DNA of 64,000 bases, taken from the NCBI RefSeq assembly GCF_018403325.1, contig NZ_BOSL01000001.1, positions 558,001 to 622,000 on the forward strand, written 5' to 3'. Shown here piece by piece: positions 42,291-50,927 of this stretch (position 1 is its first letter; each line of letters starts with the position of its first letter). Source of the stretch: Paenibacillus vini (GTDB taxonomy: Bacteria; Bacillota; Bacilli; Paenibacillales; Paenibacillaceae). A model generated the notes under the pieces. The model ran no database searches. It had not been told where the DNA came from and saw only the letters and a list, made by a program, of their open reading frames with translations. A program made the translations under genes and the position numbers.

Positions 42291-42373
42291 TGAAGATACA
42301 TGATCCCCCTTAATCATGTGTCGGTATATGTACAATGGATGATTTCCGTCAAATAAGGAAGTCATCTTTTTTT
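42291..42373 (+). ncRNA. Candidate small RNA with C-rich hairpin loop and intrinsic terminator
   Basis: After the TATAAT, a perfect 7-bp hairpin ACATGAT / ATCATGT (42298-42319) displays the loop CCCCCTTA, the complement of a strong Shine-Dalgarno sequence. A terminator follows: GATGATTTCC / GGAAGTCATC (42338-42366) then seven Ts (42367-42373). The whole unit is about 83 nt and has no reading frame with a ribosome site. Architecture and likely oxygen control recall FnrS, RoxS and RsaE-type sRNAs, though I cannot show homology. It could instead be an attenuated leader of the downstream chaperone gene. The rest of the 450-bp gap is a repeat element. Confidence 0.5.
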
Positions 42374-42438
42374 AAACAAAGAATACATTTGTTGTGTCAG
42401 GATCATGCATGTCAGCACTGCATTACTTATAAGTTATT

Positions 42439-42640
42439 ATTCAAAAAGTTAGGTTTTCAGGATCGAGAAGGTTGGAAGAAGCTAGGGACTGAGTAGCGGA
42501 GCTAAACGTTTTCGTAGAAAACGACTTCGTAAGCATTTGCTCATGGGGTACGTGAGCAACGGAAGGCCCGGCTGAATTCAAGATTCGATGTCGAACCCTC
42601 ATCATGAACAGCCTCGTCATGAAAAGATGACTTTTTGAAT
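42439..42640. repeat. Intergenic element, TTCAAAAAGTC family, full copy B
   Basis: This 202-bp element has near-perfect 12-bp terminal inverted repeats (ATTCAAAAAGTT at 42439 and GACTTTTTGAAT ending at 42640). Internally it contains a hairpin CGTTTTCGTAGAAAACG and the core CAAGATTCGATGTCGAA. It has no coding capacity. Read on the minus strand, both its ends match copy A (40134-40223). It sits directly upstream of the TorD-like chaperone gene. Confidence 0.75.
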
Positions 42641-42670
42641 TACCTTTAAAAGATCAGGGAGATGACCGAT

Positions 42671-43399
42671 ATGACCATGCTGTTTAAGGAGCCTGTTCAA
42701 ATTCCGGAAGAGCAAGCCCGTTGGATGGAGATTAGAGGTTGGGTTTATGAGTTACTAATGGATTTTCTGAGCCGTCCGCCGCGGATGTCGTTGATTGCTC
42801 AGTGGCGCAGACGGGTGGAACTGAAGAATATTATTCCTATGTGCCAGGGCGGGAAGAGATTGAAGAGTTACCTGGAAGGCATTCCCGAAGAGAATTTCCG
42901 GCAGGTCTGCTATGAGGAAGCCGAGGAATACAGACGGCTATTCATGGGCGACAACGCCGTCATGATCGCTTGCGAATGTCAGTACCGCGCAAAGGAAGAG
43001 AGCTTGGACGCTCTGGTCTGTCTTTTGGATATCAGAAACACCTATATGGAGAGCAGCGTTGTCTTTAACAAGATTTCAGGCGAACGAGACGATCATATTG
43101 CACTGGAATTGGAATTCATGGCGGTTTTAAGTGAAGAAATGCTGAGTAAAGCCGGTCTTCATGAGAGCTGCCTGGAGCTGGCGGATGTGCAAATCCGCTT
43201 TCTTGAGAACCATCTGATGCAGTGGGCGCCCCGTTTCTCGGGCGAATTGGCTTCGGCGACGTCCAGCCCGATGTACATTGGTTTGGCTGAACTGCTTGTC
43301 CAATTTCTCGCAACGGATCTTGAGAACCTCTATGCATGGCGAAATTTGCAGAATAAGTGTAAGGAAGATAGTGAAACAGGAATCCATAGAACAAAATAA
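42671..43399 (+). CDS. TorD/DmsD-family molybdoenzyme chaperone
   Basis: The product has 242 residues from the ATG at 42671 (CAGGGAG about 9 nt upstream; an ATG three codons earlier overlaps that site). It is all-helical and soluble. The key TorD-family motif is DDHIALELEFMAVLSEEM (about residues 140-157), preceded by EEYRRLFMGDNAVMIACECQ (about 85-105), where E-x-x-R-L-F is the first conserved helix. TorD proteins bind apo-molybdoenzymes and guide cofactor insertion. The likely client is the molybdopterin oxidoreductase at 32.9 kb or another encoded elsewhere. mobA lies just upstream. Confidence 0.87.
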   Translation: MTMLFKEPVQIPEEQARWMEIRGWVYELLMDFLSRPPRMSLIAQWRRRVELKNIIPMCQGGKRLKSYLEGIPEENFRQVCYEEAEEYRRLFMGDNAVMIACECQYRAKEESLDALVCLLDIRNTYMESSVVFNKISGERDDHIALELEFMAVLSEEMLSKAGLHESCLELADVQIRFLENHLMQWAPRFSGELASATSSPMYIGLAELLVQFLATDLENLYAWRNLQNKCKEDSETGIHRTK

Positions 43400-43435
43400 A
43401 AAGCCGGGCCGGAGACCATTCTCCGCCCGGCTTTT
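43399..43435. terminator. Bidirectional terminator between the TorD-like and RND pump genes
   Basis: The stem AAAAGCCGGGCCGGAG / CTCCGCCCGGCTTTT (one bulge) has A and T tracts on both flanks, between convergent genes. Confidence 0.9.
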
Positions 43436-43448
43436 ATTGTGTTAAAGA

Positions 43449-46400
43449 TTAATCCAAATCTCCGGCCGCAGGACCACGGCGGCGGAATTTCATGAGGAAC
43501 TCGTAGACCACCGGCACGATGACTAGCGTCAGCAAGGTGGAGCTGATCAAGCCGCCGATAACGGTGATGCCGAGACCGCGGGAGATGATGCCCGCGCTGT
43601 GTTCCCAGCCCAGAACGAGCGGCAGCAAGGCGCCGATCGTAGCGAGCGCAGTCATAAGGATTGGACGAAGCCGCGTAGCCCCTGCTTCAAGCAATGCATC
43701 GCGGGTGGACAGGCCTTCGCGCTCCTTGTGGATGACGCGGTCGATGAGAACGATCGCGTTGGTGACGACGATCCCGATCAGCATCAGAACGCCCATCAGA
43801 GCTGACACGTTCAGGGTTTCGCCGCCGATCAGCAGGCCGATCATGGCGCCGATCACGATAAACGGCAGCGAGAACAGAATTGCAAACGGTGCAAGACCGC
43901 CGCCAAACGTAACCACGAGTACAAAGTATACGATCGCGACCGCAGCAGCCATAGCAAGACCCAACTGGCCGAACGTATCGTTGATTTGCTCGGTTACGCC
44001 GCCGAAGCTTACCTTGATTCCTTCCGGTTTATCCATGGCGTCGATTTTGTCCTGCAATGAAGAGGACGCTTTTTGGACGTCGGTAGCGACGATCTTGGCG
44101 CTTACCTCAACGACCGTCTTACCGTCGATGCGCATGATGGAATCCGGAGAGCTTCCTTTTTCGACCTTGGCGACTTCTTTAATCGGCACTTCCATGCCGA
44201 GCGGGGAAGTCAGCGTCTCGTTTTCCATGTCCTGAATGCTGGTATAAGCATTCTTTTCGGTTTCGATATAGACTTTATAATCTTTGCCGTCAAGCTTAAC
44301 TTCGGTAAGCACCGGACGCTCGCGAACCGGACTCAGCTTCATTGCGATTTGTCCCGGGGTCAGCCCGAGCGAGCTCAATTTTTGCTGATCCGCTACCAAA
44401 GTGTACTGGTCGTAAGCCGTGGAGAGCGAGGTCTCGCCTTTCTCGAAGTTCTTCGTATCCTCCTGAACCAATTTCAGGATTTCATCGGATACCGGCTTGA
44501 TCTGTTCCAGATTGTCGCCGAATACGTTGACGCTGAGCGTACTGCCGCCCATACCGCCCGTCATCATTTCGGACATGTCTCCCCACTCGCCGTCGGGAAC
44601 TTCATTCTTCAAGCCAAGCAGGAGCTTTTCTTTAACGTCTTCGAAGTGCTTCGTATCTTTCTTATATTCGATATAGAATAGAGCGGAGTTGGAAGAACCT
44701 ACGCCAAGCGGATTGCTTCCGCCGACGGAATATTGCATTTTATCCATGTCTTCCTGGGCCAAAACGTATTGCTCCGCCTTTTGCATTTTCTCTTGGACAT
44801 CTTCAAGACGGTCTCCGGGAGCCGGAGAATAAGTAACCATAACATATTTATCTTCTTGCTCCGGCAGGAAGCTGACGCCGACGAGCGGATACAGGAACAA
44901 GCTGCCTACCAGCAGGACGATGGCAAGTCCAAAGGTGATAAGCTTATGGGACAACGACCAGTTGAGGATGCGTTGATAACCCCGTGCCATTCCTTTCGGA
45001 TTGCTGTCATGGTCATGCTTCTTGTTCAGGCCTTTGCGGAACAAGGTGTGCGCCAGGGCAGGCACCAATGTAATGGCAACCAGCAACGAGGCGAGTAGCG
45101 AGAACACCATCGTGTAGGCGAACGGTTTGAACAATTCGCCGACCATTCCGCTTACGAAAGCGAGCGGCAGGAAGACGGCGATCGTAACGATGGTCGAGGA
45201 CATGATCGGAACGAACATTTCCCGGGTTGCCGCGATGATCAGTTTGCCGCCCTTCAGCTTCTCACCGGTCAGGGACAAGCGGCGGTAAATGTTCTCGATG
45301 ACGACGATGGAGTCGTCGACCACGCGGCCGATGGCGACCGTCATGGCGCCGAGCGTCATCATGTTCAGCGTAATATCCATCTGCTTCAGCGCAAGAACCG
45401 CGATTAGAAGCGATAATGGAATGGAGATAATGGAAATGATCGTAGAGCGGATATTCCGCAAGAACAACAGGATGATCAGAACGGCGAACAATGCGCCGAA
45501 CAAAGCCTTGGACAGCATCGTGTTGACAGAGTCCGTGATCGGCTTGCCTTGGTCAAGCAATACGGTGAAGTCGATATGGCTGTACTGTTTTCCAAGCTCA
45601 TCGGCTTTGTCCTTGACGAGGTTCGCTACATCGACGGTGTTGGCGTCGTTGTCCTTCACGATTTGAATCCCGATCGATTCGGCACCGTTGGTGCGGGAAA
45701 TCGATTCGGCTTGACCGATGACTTCGATCTTGGCGATGTCTCCGAGTTTTACGGTCGGAATGCCGGCCGGAATGCCAGCCATGCCGCCTTGAGGCGCACC
45801 GGCTCCGGCAGCGGCATCATTGCCTGCAGCGCCTGCTCCGGCACCGGCGGCACCCGCCCCCGCGCCCGCAGCGCCTGCACCCGCGCCGGCAGCACCCGCA
45901 CTCGGCATAGCCGGAATGGCGAGGTTCTTAAGATCATCTACAGTAGTGATGTTGCCGTCAACAACGACAGCCTTTTGCGATTGTTCCAGGTCGAACAGGC
46001 CGAGCGGAACGCGCAGCGCGGAAGCTTGGACGATACCCTTTACGGTATCTTCGCTAAGTCCGAGCTGCTGCATTTTCGCCTCATCGAAATTGAGGCGGAC
46101 TTCTTTGACGTATTGTCCGGCAATCTGTACCGAGGCTACGCCATCCAGATCTTCAAGTGCTGGCTGGACGTCGTTTTGGATCGTCCGGGTCAACGCTTCC
46201 AGATCGCCGGATTCGTTATCGGACAAGCTGAGCGAGATCACCGGCATGGAATTCAAGCTGAACCGGGTGATTTGCGGCTTTTGCGCATCTTCCGGCAAAG
46301 CTACATCGTTCAGCGCTTCCCGGACGGCAGCCGTGGCATTGTCCAGATTGGTGTCATAATCAAATTCAATGAACAGGGAAGCCGCGTTCTCCATCGATGT

Positions 46401-46649
46401 CGAAGTGATCGTTTTTACTCCGTCGACATTGTGAAGCTTGGTCTCCAGCGGCTTGGTAATATCCTGGACAACGCCTTCCGGCGCTGCTCCCGGGTATATT
46501 GCAGTAACGCTAAGATAAGGGACATTGATATTCGGAATGGTCTCCTGCTTCATCGTAAGGCCGCTGTACAAGCCGACAACGGTGACGATGATCGTCAACA
46601 GCCAAACCGCAAATTTATTCCGCAGTGAGAATTGAATGATACTTTTCAT
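43449..46649 (-). CDS. RND-family efflux permease (HAE1/SwrC-like)
   Basis: This 1066-residue protein has the typical RND plan: helix 1 at the N-terminus (FSLRNKFAVWLLTIIVTVVG), a large extracytoplasmic porter region, helices 2-6 with the proton-relay motif GRVVDDSIVVIENIYRRL, a second porter region, and helices 8-12. It resembles B. subtilis SwrC (YerP), which exports surfactin and other amphiphiles. In the first porter domain (about residues 245-300) lies an unusual Ala/Gly insertion with repeats of GAGAAGA, then QGGMAGIPAGIP. It is 28 bp downstream of its TetR-type regulator gene on the same strand, so the two form an operon. No separate membrane-fusion protein is visible. Confidence 0.95.
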   Translation of the reverse strand: MKSIIQFSLRNKFAVWLLTIIVTVVGLYSGLTMKQETIPNINVPYLSVTAIYPGAAPEGVVQDITKPLETKLHNVDGVKTITSTSMENAASLFIEFDYDTNLDNATAAVREALNDVALPEDAQKPQITRFSLNSMPVISLSLSDNESGDLEALTRTIQNDVQPALEDLDGVASVQIAGQYVKEVRLNFDEAKMQQLGLSEDTVKGIVQASALRVPLGLFDLEQSQKAVVVDGNITTVDDLKNLAIPAMPSAGAAGAGAGAAGAGAGAAGAGAGAAGNDAAAGAGAPQGGMAGIPAGIPTVKLGDIAKIEVIGQAESISRTNGAESIGIQIVKDNDANTVDVANLVKDKADELGKQYSHIDFTVLLDQGKPITDSVNTMLSKALFGALFAVLIILLFLRNIRSTIISIISIPLSLLIAVLALKQMDITLNMMTLGAMTVAIGRVVDDSIVVIENIYRRLSLTGEKLKGGKLIIAATREMFVPIMSSTIVTIAVFLPLAFVSGMVGELFKPFAYTMVFSLLASLLVAITLVPALAHTLFRKGLNKKHDHDSNPKGMARGYQRILNWSLSHKLITFGLAIVLLVGSLFLYPLVGVSFLPEQEDKYVMVTYSPAPGDRLEDVQEKMQKAEQYVLAQEDMDKMQYSVGGSNPLGVGSSNSALFYIEYKKDTKHFEDVKEKLLLGLKNEVPDGEWGDMSEMMTGGMGGSTLSVNVFGDNLEQIKPVSDEILKLVQEDTKNFEKGETSLSTAYDQYTLVADQQKLSSLGLTPGQIAMKLSPVRERPVLTEVKLDGKDYKVYIETEKNAYTSIQDMENETLTSPLGMEVPIKEVAKVEKGSSPDSIMRIDGKTVVEVSAKIVATDVQKASSSLQDKIDAMDKPEGIKVSFGGVTEQINDTFGQLGLAMAAAVAIVYFVLVVTFGGGLAPFAILFSLPFIVIGAMIGLLIGGETLNVSALMGVLMLIGIVVTNAIVLIDRVIHKEREGLSTRDALLEAGATRLRPILMTALATIGALLPLVLGWEHSAGIISRGLGITVIGGLISSTLLTLVIVPVVYEFLMKFRRRGPAAGDLD

Positions 46650-46677
46650 CAGCTAGGTCTTCCGCTCCTCTCTATAT

Positions 46678-47589
46678 TTACGCATGATTCAAATAAGGCC
46701 GCATAAGTCGTTCCAGTTCCTCCATCCGATCATCCAGTTCGGGAATAGCTTTGACATTAGCGAGCATTCCCGTCAGAACGACCCGGCGCGGCCGGAGTTC
46801 GAGGATTTCTTCCTCCATCAGTTGCAACGATTCGCGTCCTTGCTGGCGGACATCCGGAGATGCCACCCGGCTTTCAATTAATTCCTTCAGTTCCCGGATT
46901 GCCAGGAGGGGGTGACGTTCCGGCTCCTTCATGCAGGTATCGTCCGCTCCCCAGCGTTTCAGGACTTCCTCGCTGATCAAGGGCTCCGGGCGCTGGCTGA
47001 TCATCCGTTCTGCAGCTCCATCAAGCAGATCGACCATATAAACGGCCATCCGATGGGTACCGACCGTTATGGCCGGATCAAACAACAACCTTATGTAGAC
47101 TCCAAGAATGCCGTGGACCAGCATGATCAGATCCGCCGTATAAGGTGAGATTTGTTCTCCGTAAGCCGCTTCAATCGCCTTTTTGCTGTAATGGTGCAGC
47201 TTGGCGTTGTTTTCCCGGATGACCCCAGGCTCCCCGCGGTACAGGTTGCCGTTTTTGATCCAATCCCGAAACTGCATCAGCAGAAATTCCCGCAATTCCA
47301 GCACCAGGTTGAGCAATACTTCGATTTGCAGTATGAGTCGTTCCCGGGGATTGAGACCCGGCTGATTTTCGGCCTGCAGCAAATGTTCCTGCAGCAATTG
47401 ATAGCAATAATCGAACAGGCTGAACTCCAGCTCATCCTTCGACTTAAAGTGAAGGTACAGACTTCCTTTGGACATGCCGCAGGTGTCGGCAATTTCCTGC
47501 ATCGAAGTGGCGGAAGAACCCTTGGCGGCAAAAAGCTGCATGGCGGTTCTGAGAATCAGCGTTCTTTTATCTCCAGATTTAACGGACAA
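46678..47589 (-). CDS. TetR/AcrR family regulator of the RND pump
   Basis: The product has 303 residues from a TTG with GGAGGTGA about 8 nt upstream. The N-terminal TetR DNA-binding domain is clear: TLILRTAMQLFAAKGSSATS, MQEIADTCGMSKGSLYLHFK (recognition helix). The rest is helical and about 100 residues longer than a usual TetR protein; the last third (about 210-303) includes basic, Leu-rich helices (LMEEEILELRPRRVVLTGML) with no domain I recognise. A perfect TTGACC-N4-GGTCAA palindrome lies at its promoter. It probably represses itself and the pump until an effector binds. Confidence 0.92.
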   Translation of the reverse strand: MSVKSGDKRTLILRTAMQLFAAKGSSATSMQEIADTCGMSKGSLYLHFKSKDELEFSLFDYCYQLLQEHLLQAENQPGLNPRERLILQIEVLLNLVLELREFLLMQFRDWIKNGNLYRGEPGVIRENNAKLHHYSKKAIEAAYGEQISPYTADLIMLVHGILGVYIRLLFDPAITVGTHRMAVYMVDLLDGAAERMISQRPEPLISEEVLKRWGADDTCMKEPERHPLLAIRELKELIESRVASPDVRQQGRESLQLMEEEILELRPRRVVLTGMLANVKAIPELDDRMEELERLMRPYLNHA

Positions 47590-47626
47590 TAACGGTTCAC
47601 CTCCTCCTGACTCTTAAGTTCTCATA

Positions 47627-47676
47627 TTGACCAACGGGTCAAAATGATTATATTACATATTTAAAGCACATTACAA
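47627..47676 (-). promoter_or_regulatory. Promoter and palindromic operator for the tetR-RND operon
   Basis: On the minus strand TTGTAA (47676-47671) and TATAAT (47652-47647) are 18 bp apart. A perfect palindrome TTGACC-AACG-GGTCAA (47627-47642) covers the expected transcription start, a typical repressor position. Confidence 0.8.
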
Positions 47677-47830
47677 ATTTACGCGGTAAGCAGGGTTCGG
47701 TTCCAGAAATGCGGCAGGGCAGTGTTTCTTTATCGTCAGGATCTTTTAATGGTAGGAAGATATCGAAGGTTCATGTAAAATGTAGAGAGATAGGCGAACG
47801 TGCAACAAAATAGGGAAGAGGAGTACAACC

Positions 47831-49339
47831 ATGAGACGTGGACTACAAATTATATTAATCGCAGCCATCCTGTTTGCTTTTTACTTCTTCGGATTCGGCA
47901 TCTTCGGTAAATTCGGCGGGATGCTGGTCAGTATATTTCAAACCCTGACTGTCGTCACGATCGGTCTTGCGATCTTTATGGAGAATCGCAATCCTTCCAG
48001 TACGATGGCCTGGATTCTTGTACTGGCATTGTTGCCGGTCGTTGGCTTGGTGCTCTATTTCCTGCTGGGGCAAAACTATTTCAAACGGCGGAAATTCGAT
48101 AAGAAAGCGGAGGCGGACCGGCAGAGCTTCGAACGGATCGACCATAACGGCAATATGCTGCCCCGGGATCTGTCGCAGTTTACACCAGGGCAGCAGCGAC
48201 TGCTGCAAATGTCGCAGCGGATTGCCCGAACTCCGTTTTCCATGGCGACGCGGACGCGGGTGTTGACCAACGGGGAGGAGACGTTCTCGACCCTGCTGAA
48301 GGAATTGAAAATGGCCCAGCATCACATACATATGGAGTATTACATTTACCGGGCGGACGACATCGGCCGCGAAATTCAAAAGACACTGATCGAGAAGGCG
48401 CAAGCCGGCGTGGAGGTCCGGTTCATGTTTGATGCGGTCGGCAGTATCGGGCTTCCGAAATCTTTTATCAAGGAACTCAGGGATGCCGGCGTCAAGGTCG
48501 GAGTCTACGGCGAAGTACGCTTCCTGGCGCTTTCCAGCCGGGTCAACTATCGGAATCACCGGAAAATCGTCGTCATCGACGGCAATACCGGCTTTATCGG
48601 CGGACTGAACGTGGGCGATGAATACTTGAGCCGCAGCAAAACTTACGGTTTCTGGCGGGACACGCACATGCTGGTCAAAGGGGAGGCCGTCCGGTCGATG
48701 CAGATTATTTTTTTGCAGGACTGGCAGTATGTCACCGGCGAAAAAATCATGGACCTCGAATATCTGTCCCCCGAGCTGGAGCAGGGCTGCAGCGGCGCGG
48801 TTCAAGTCCTGCCCAGCGGGCCGGATAACGAAAGCAGCACCTTGAAGAACATCTTCTTCGCCATGATAACGTCGGCCAAAAAATCGGTTTGGCTCGCGAC
48901 GCCTTATTTTATACCTGATGAGGATATCTTGACGGCCCTTCGCGTAGCGGCTATGTCAGGGATCGACGTACGGATTTTGTTTCCGGCCAAACCGGACAAG
49001 TGGCTGCCTTTCCTGGCCTCGCATTCCTATTTTCTCTCGTTGCTTGAGGTGGGCGTGAAAATCTATGAATACGAGAAGGGCTTCCTTCATTCCAAGCTGC
49101 TCATTGTCGACGGAGAGGTTGCGACTGTCGGTACGGCAAATATGGATATGCGCAGCTTCCATCTTAACTTCGAAGTAAACGTGCTGCTCGTCCAGAACGA
49201 CAGCATTGCCAAAATCGTCAAGGATTTCGAACGGGACTTGTTGTCCACGAAGCAAATCAAAAGAAAAGCGTTTATGAAGAAAAAGGTCGTCGTTCGCTTC
49301 ATGGAATCGGCTGCCCGGTTGATGTCACCGCTATTGTAA
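47831..49339 (+). CDS. cls: Cardiolipin synthase
   Basis: This 502-residue phospholipase-D superfamily enzyme has two N-terminal membrane helices (about 5-24 and 33-55, then PVVGLVLYFLLGQNYF). Two HKD motifs follow: HRKIVVIDGNTGFIGGLNVG (near 240) and HSKLLIVDGEVATVGTANMD (near 420). The second is followed by RSFHLNFEVN, as in bacterial ClsA-type enzymes. It joins two phosphatidylglycerol molecules to cardiolipin at the membrane. A GAGGAG site precedes the ATG. It is the first of three plus-strand genes; the next begins 47 bp later. Confidence 0.96.
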   Translation: MRRGLQIILIAAILFAFYFFGFGIFGKFGGMLVSIFQTLTVVTIGLAIFMENRNPSSTMAWILVLALLPVVGLVLYFLLGQNYFKRRKFDKKAEADRQSFERIDHNGNMLPRDLSQFTPGQQRLLQMSQRIARTPFSMATRTRVLTNGEETFSTLLKELKMAQHHIHMEYYIYRADDIGREIQKTLIEKAQAGVEVRFMFDAVGSIGLPKSFIKELRDAGVKVGVYGEVRFLALSSRVNYRNHRKIVVIDGNTGFIGGLNVGDEYLSRSKTYGFWRDTHMLVKGEAVRSMQIIFLQDWQYVTGEKIMDLEYLSPELEQGCSGAVQVLPSGPDNESSTLKNIFFAMITSAKKSVWLATPYFIPDEDILTALRVAAMSGIDVRILFPAKPDKWLPFLASHSYFLSLLEVGVKIYEYEKGFLHSKLLIVDGEVATVGTANMDMRSFHLNFEVNVLLVQNDSIAKIVKDFERDLLSTKQIKRKAFMKKKVVVRFMESAARLMSPLL

Positions 49340-49386
49340 GGGAAGTTGTTTCATCCTTTAATGAAAAGGAGGCGGGCGTTGTACAG

Positions 49387-50865
49387 ATGGATAGAAAAGC
49401 GTTGATTGTCGGGGCGGGCTTTGGAGGCCTGTCCTGCGCCATTGAGTTGGCTATCAGGGGATTCCGGGTAACCGTGCTGGAGCGCCAACCTAGCGTTGGC
49501 GGCAAGTTACAGCGGGTCTTGATCGACGGGTACCGTTTTGACAGGGGACCTACAACGATTGAAATGGCGCATGTTTTTCGAAATCTGTTCCGCCGGGCTG
49601 GCCGGGACCTGAATGATTATGTACGGCTGATTCCGCTTGAGCCTAGGTCGCGCAGTGTGTTTGCCGACGGGAATGTCGTTGATTTGACCGGGGACGTGGA
49701 ATTTATGCAGCATCAAATCGGCACCTATAGCCCGGAGGACGCCTTGCACTATCCTGCGTTTATTCAGGAGTCTCGGCAGATGCTCCGTTACGCCAGTGAA
49801 CATATCCTCACCCGGCTTCCGCTTAATGGTTTGGATAAATGGTGGCCCAGAATACTCATGAGCCTGCTGGTACCGGAGCTTCACCATTCTTTGAATCGCC
49901 AGCTTCGCCGGCATTTCAGCCATCCCAATACGCTCGCAATGTTCGGAAGATATGCCGCCCGCGTAGGTTCTTCCCCGTTCAAGGTTTCATCCTTGTGCGG
50001 CATGCTGGCAAGCTGTGAAGCCGATCAGGGGATATATACGGTCCGCGGGGGAACCTACCAGTTGATCGAAGCGATGAAGCGTCTGGCGGAAGAACTGGGC
50101 GTTGAAATTGAGACTGGCGTAGAAGTGACCCGAATCCGCGTGGTCGACCGTAATGTTAGAGGGATTGAAACTACGAAGGGCGATTATGAATCCCCGCTGG
50201 TCATCGTCAATGGGGATGCGCTTTCTCTTAGCAAAAGATTGCTGGAGGAGAAGGACCGCCCCTCCATGACCGATCGTCTGATTTCCACCTTCGAGCCCTC
50301 CCTGTCGGCCTTTGTCCAGCTCGCGGGGGTACCGGTCCGGTTAGACCGGCTCCATCATCACACTGTGTTCTTTTCTGAAAATTACGAGAATGAATTTCAT
50401 GATATTTTCTCCAGACGTCGTCCGCCGACCCACCCGTCGGTATACATTTGCAATTCTTCCTATTCGGAGGAAGGGGCGGCCCCTCCAGGCTGCAGCAACT
50501 TGTTTATCATGACCCATACCCCTTATTTATCGAGGGAATGGGATTGGGAGCGGGAAGGGGAAGCTTACTCCAGAACGGTATTCTCCACATTAAGACAGCA
50601 CGGATTAAACGATTTGGTCCAAGAGCATGAACTCGCCCGGTATACGCCGGTCGATTTGGCACGGGATACATACTCCTATAAGGGAGGCATGTTCGGGCTT
50701 GCTTCACACAGTTTTATGCAGGAACTGAAGAGGCCCGGCAACCGCAGCCGGGATATAAGGGGTCTCTGGTATGCGGGAGGCACGACGCATCCCGGCGGGG
50801 GCGTCCCTTTCGTCACCTTGTCCGGCCAGTTGGTAGCGGGTTATATAGCGAAGGGGTCAGTTTGA
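49387..50865 (+). CDS. Phytoene desaturase/carotenoid oxidoreductase-like FAD enzyme
   Basis: This 492-residue protein has the FAD-binding N-terminus ALIVGAGFGGLSCAIELAIR followed by VGGKLQRVLIDGYRFDRGPT, the CrtI/CrtN hallmark (G-G-(K/R)...F-D-x-G-P). The C-terminus has GLWYAGGTTHPGGGVPFVTL, typical of carotenoid desaturases and oxygenases. AAGGAGG precedes the start. It lies upstream of type 2 IPP isomerase, so an isoprenoid substrate is plausible. No crtM/crtB-type synthase is adjacent, and the product may not be a pigment. It could also be a CrtNb/CrtP-type terminal oxidase. Confidence 0.88.
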   Translation: MDRKALIVGAGFGGLSCAIELAIRGFRVTVLERQPSVGGKLQRVLIDGYRFDRGPTTIEMAHVFRNLFRRAGRDLNDYVRLIPLEPRSRSVFADGNVVDLTGDVEFMQHQIGTYSPEDALHYPAFIQESRQMLRYASEHILTRLPLNGLDKWWPRILMSLLVPELHHSLNRQLRRHFSHPNTLAMFGRYAARVGSSPFKVSSLCGMLASCEADQGIYTVRGGTYQLIEAMKRLAEELGVEIETGVEVTRIRVVDRNVRGIETTKGDYESPLVIVNGDALSLSKRLLEEKDRPSMTDRLISTFEPSLSAFVQLAGVPVRLDRLHHHTVFFSENYENEFHDIFSRRRPPTHPSVYICNSSYSEEGAAPPGCSNLFIMTHTPYLSREWDWEREGEAYSRTVFSTLRQHGLNDLVQEHELARYTPVDLARDTYSYKGGMFGLASHSFMQELKRPGNRSRDIRGLWYAGGTTHPGGGVPFVTLSGQLVAGYIAKGSV

Positions 50866-50927
50866 TGAGTCCAAGGTTTATATAGAGGAAGTAAAAACTG
50901 AGATTTACGTTAGAAGGAGGAACGAAG

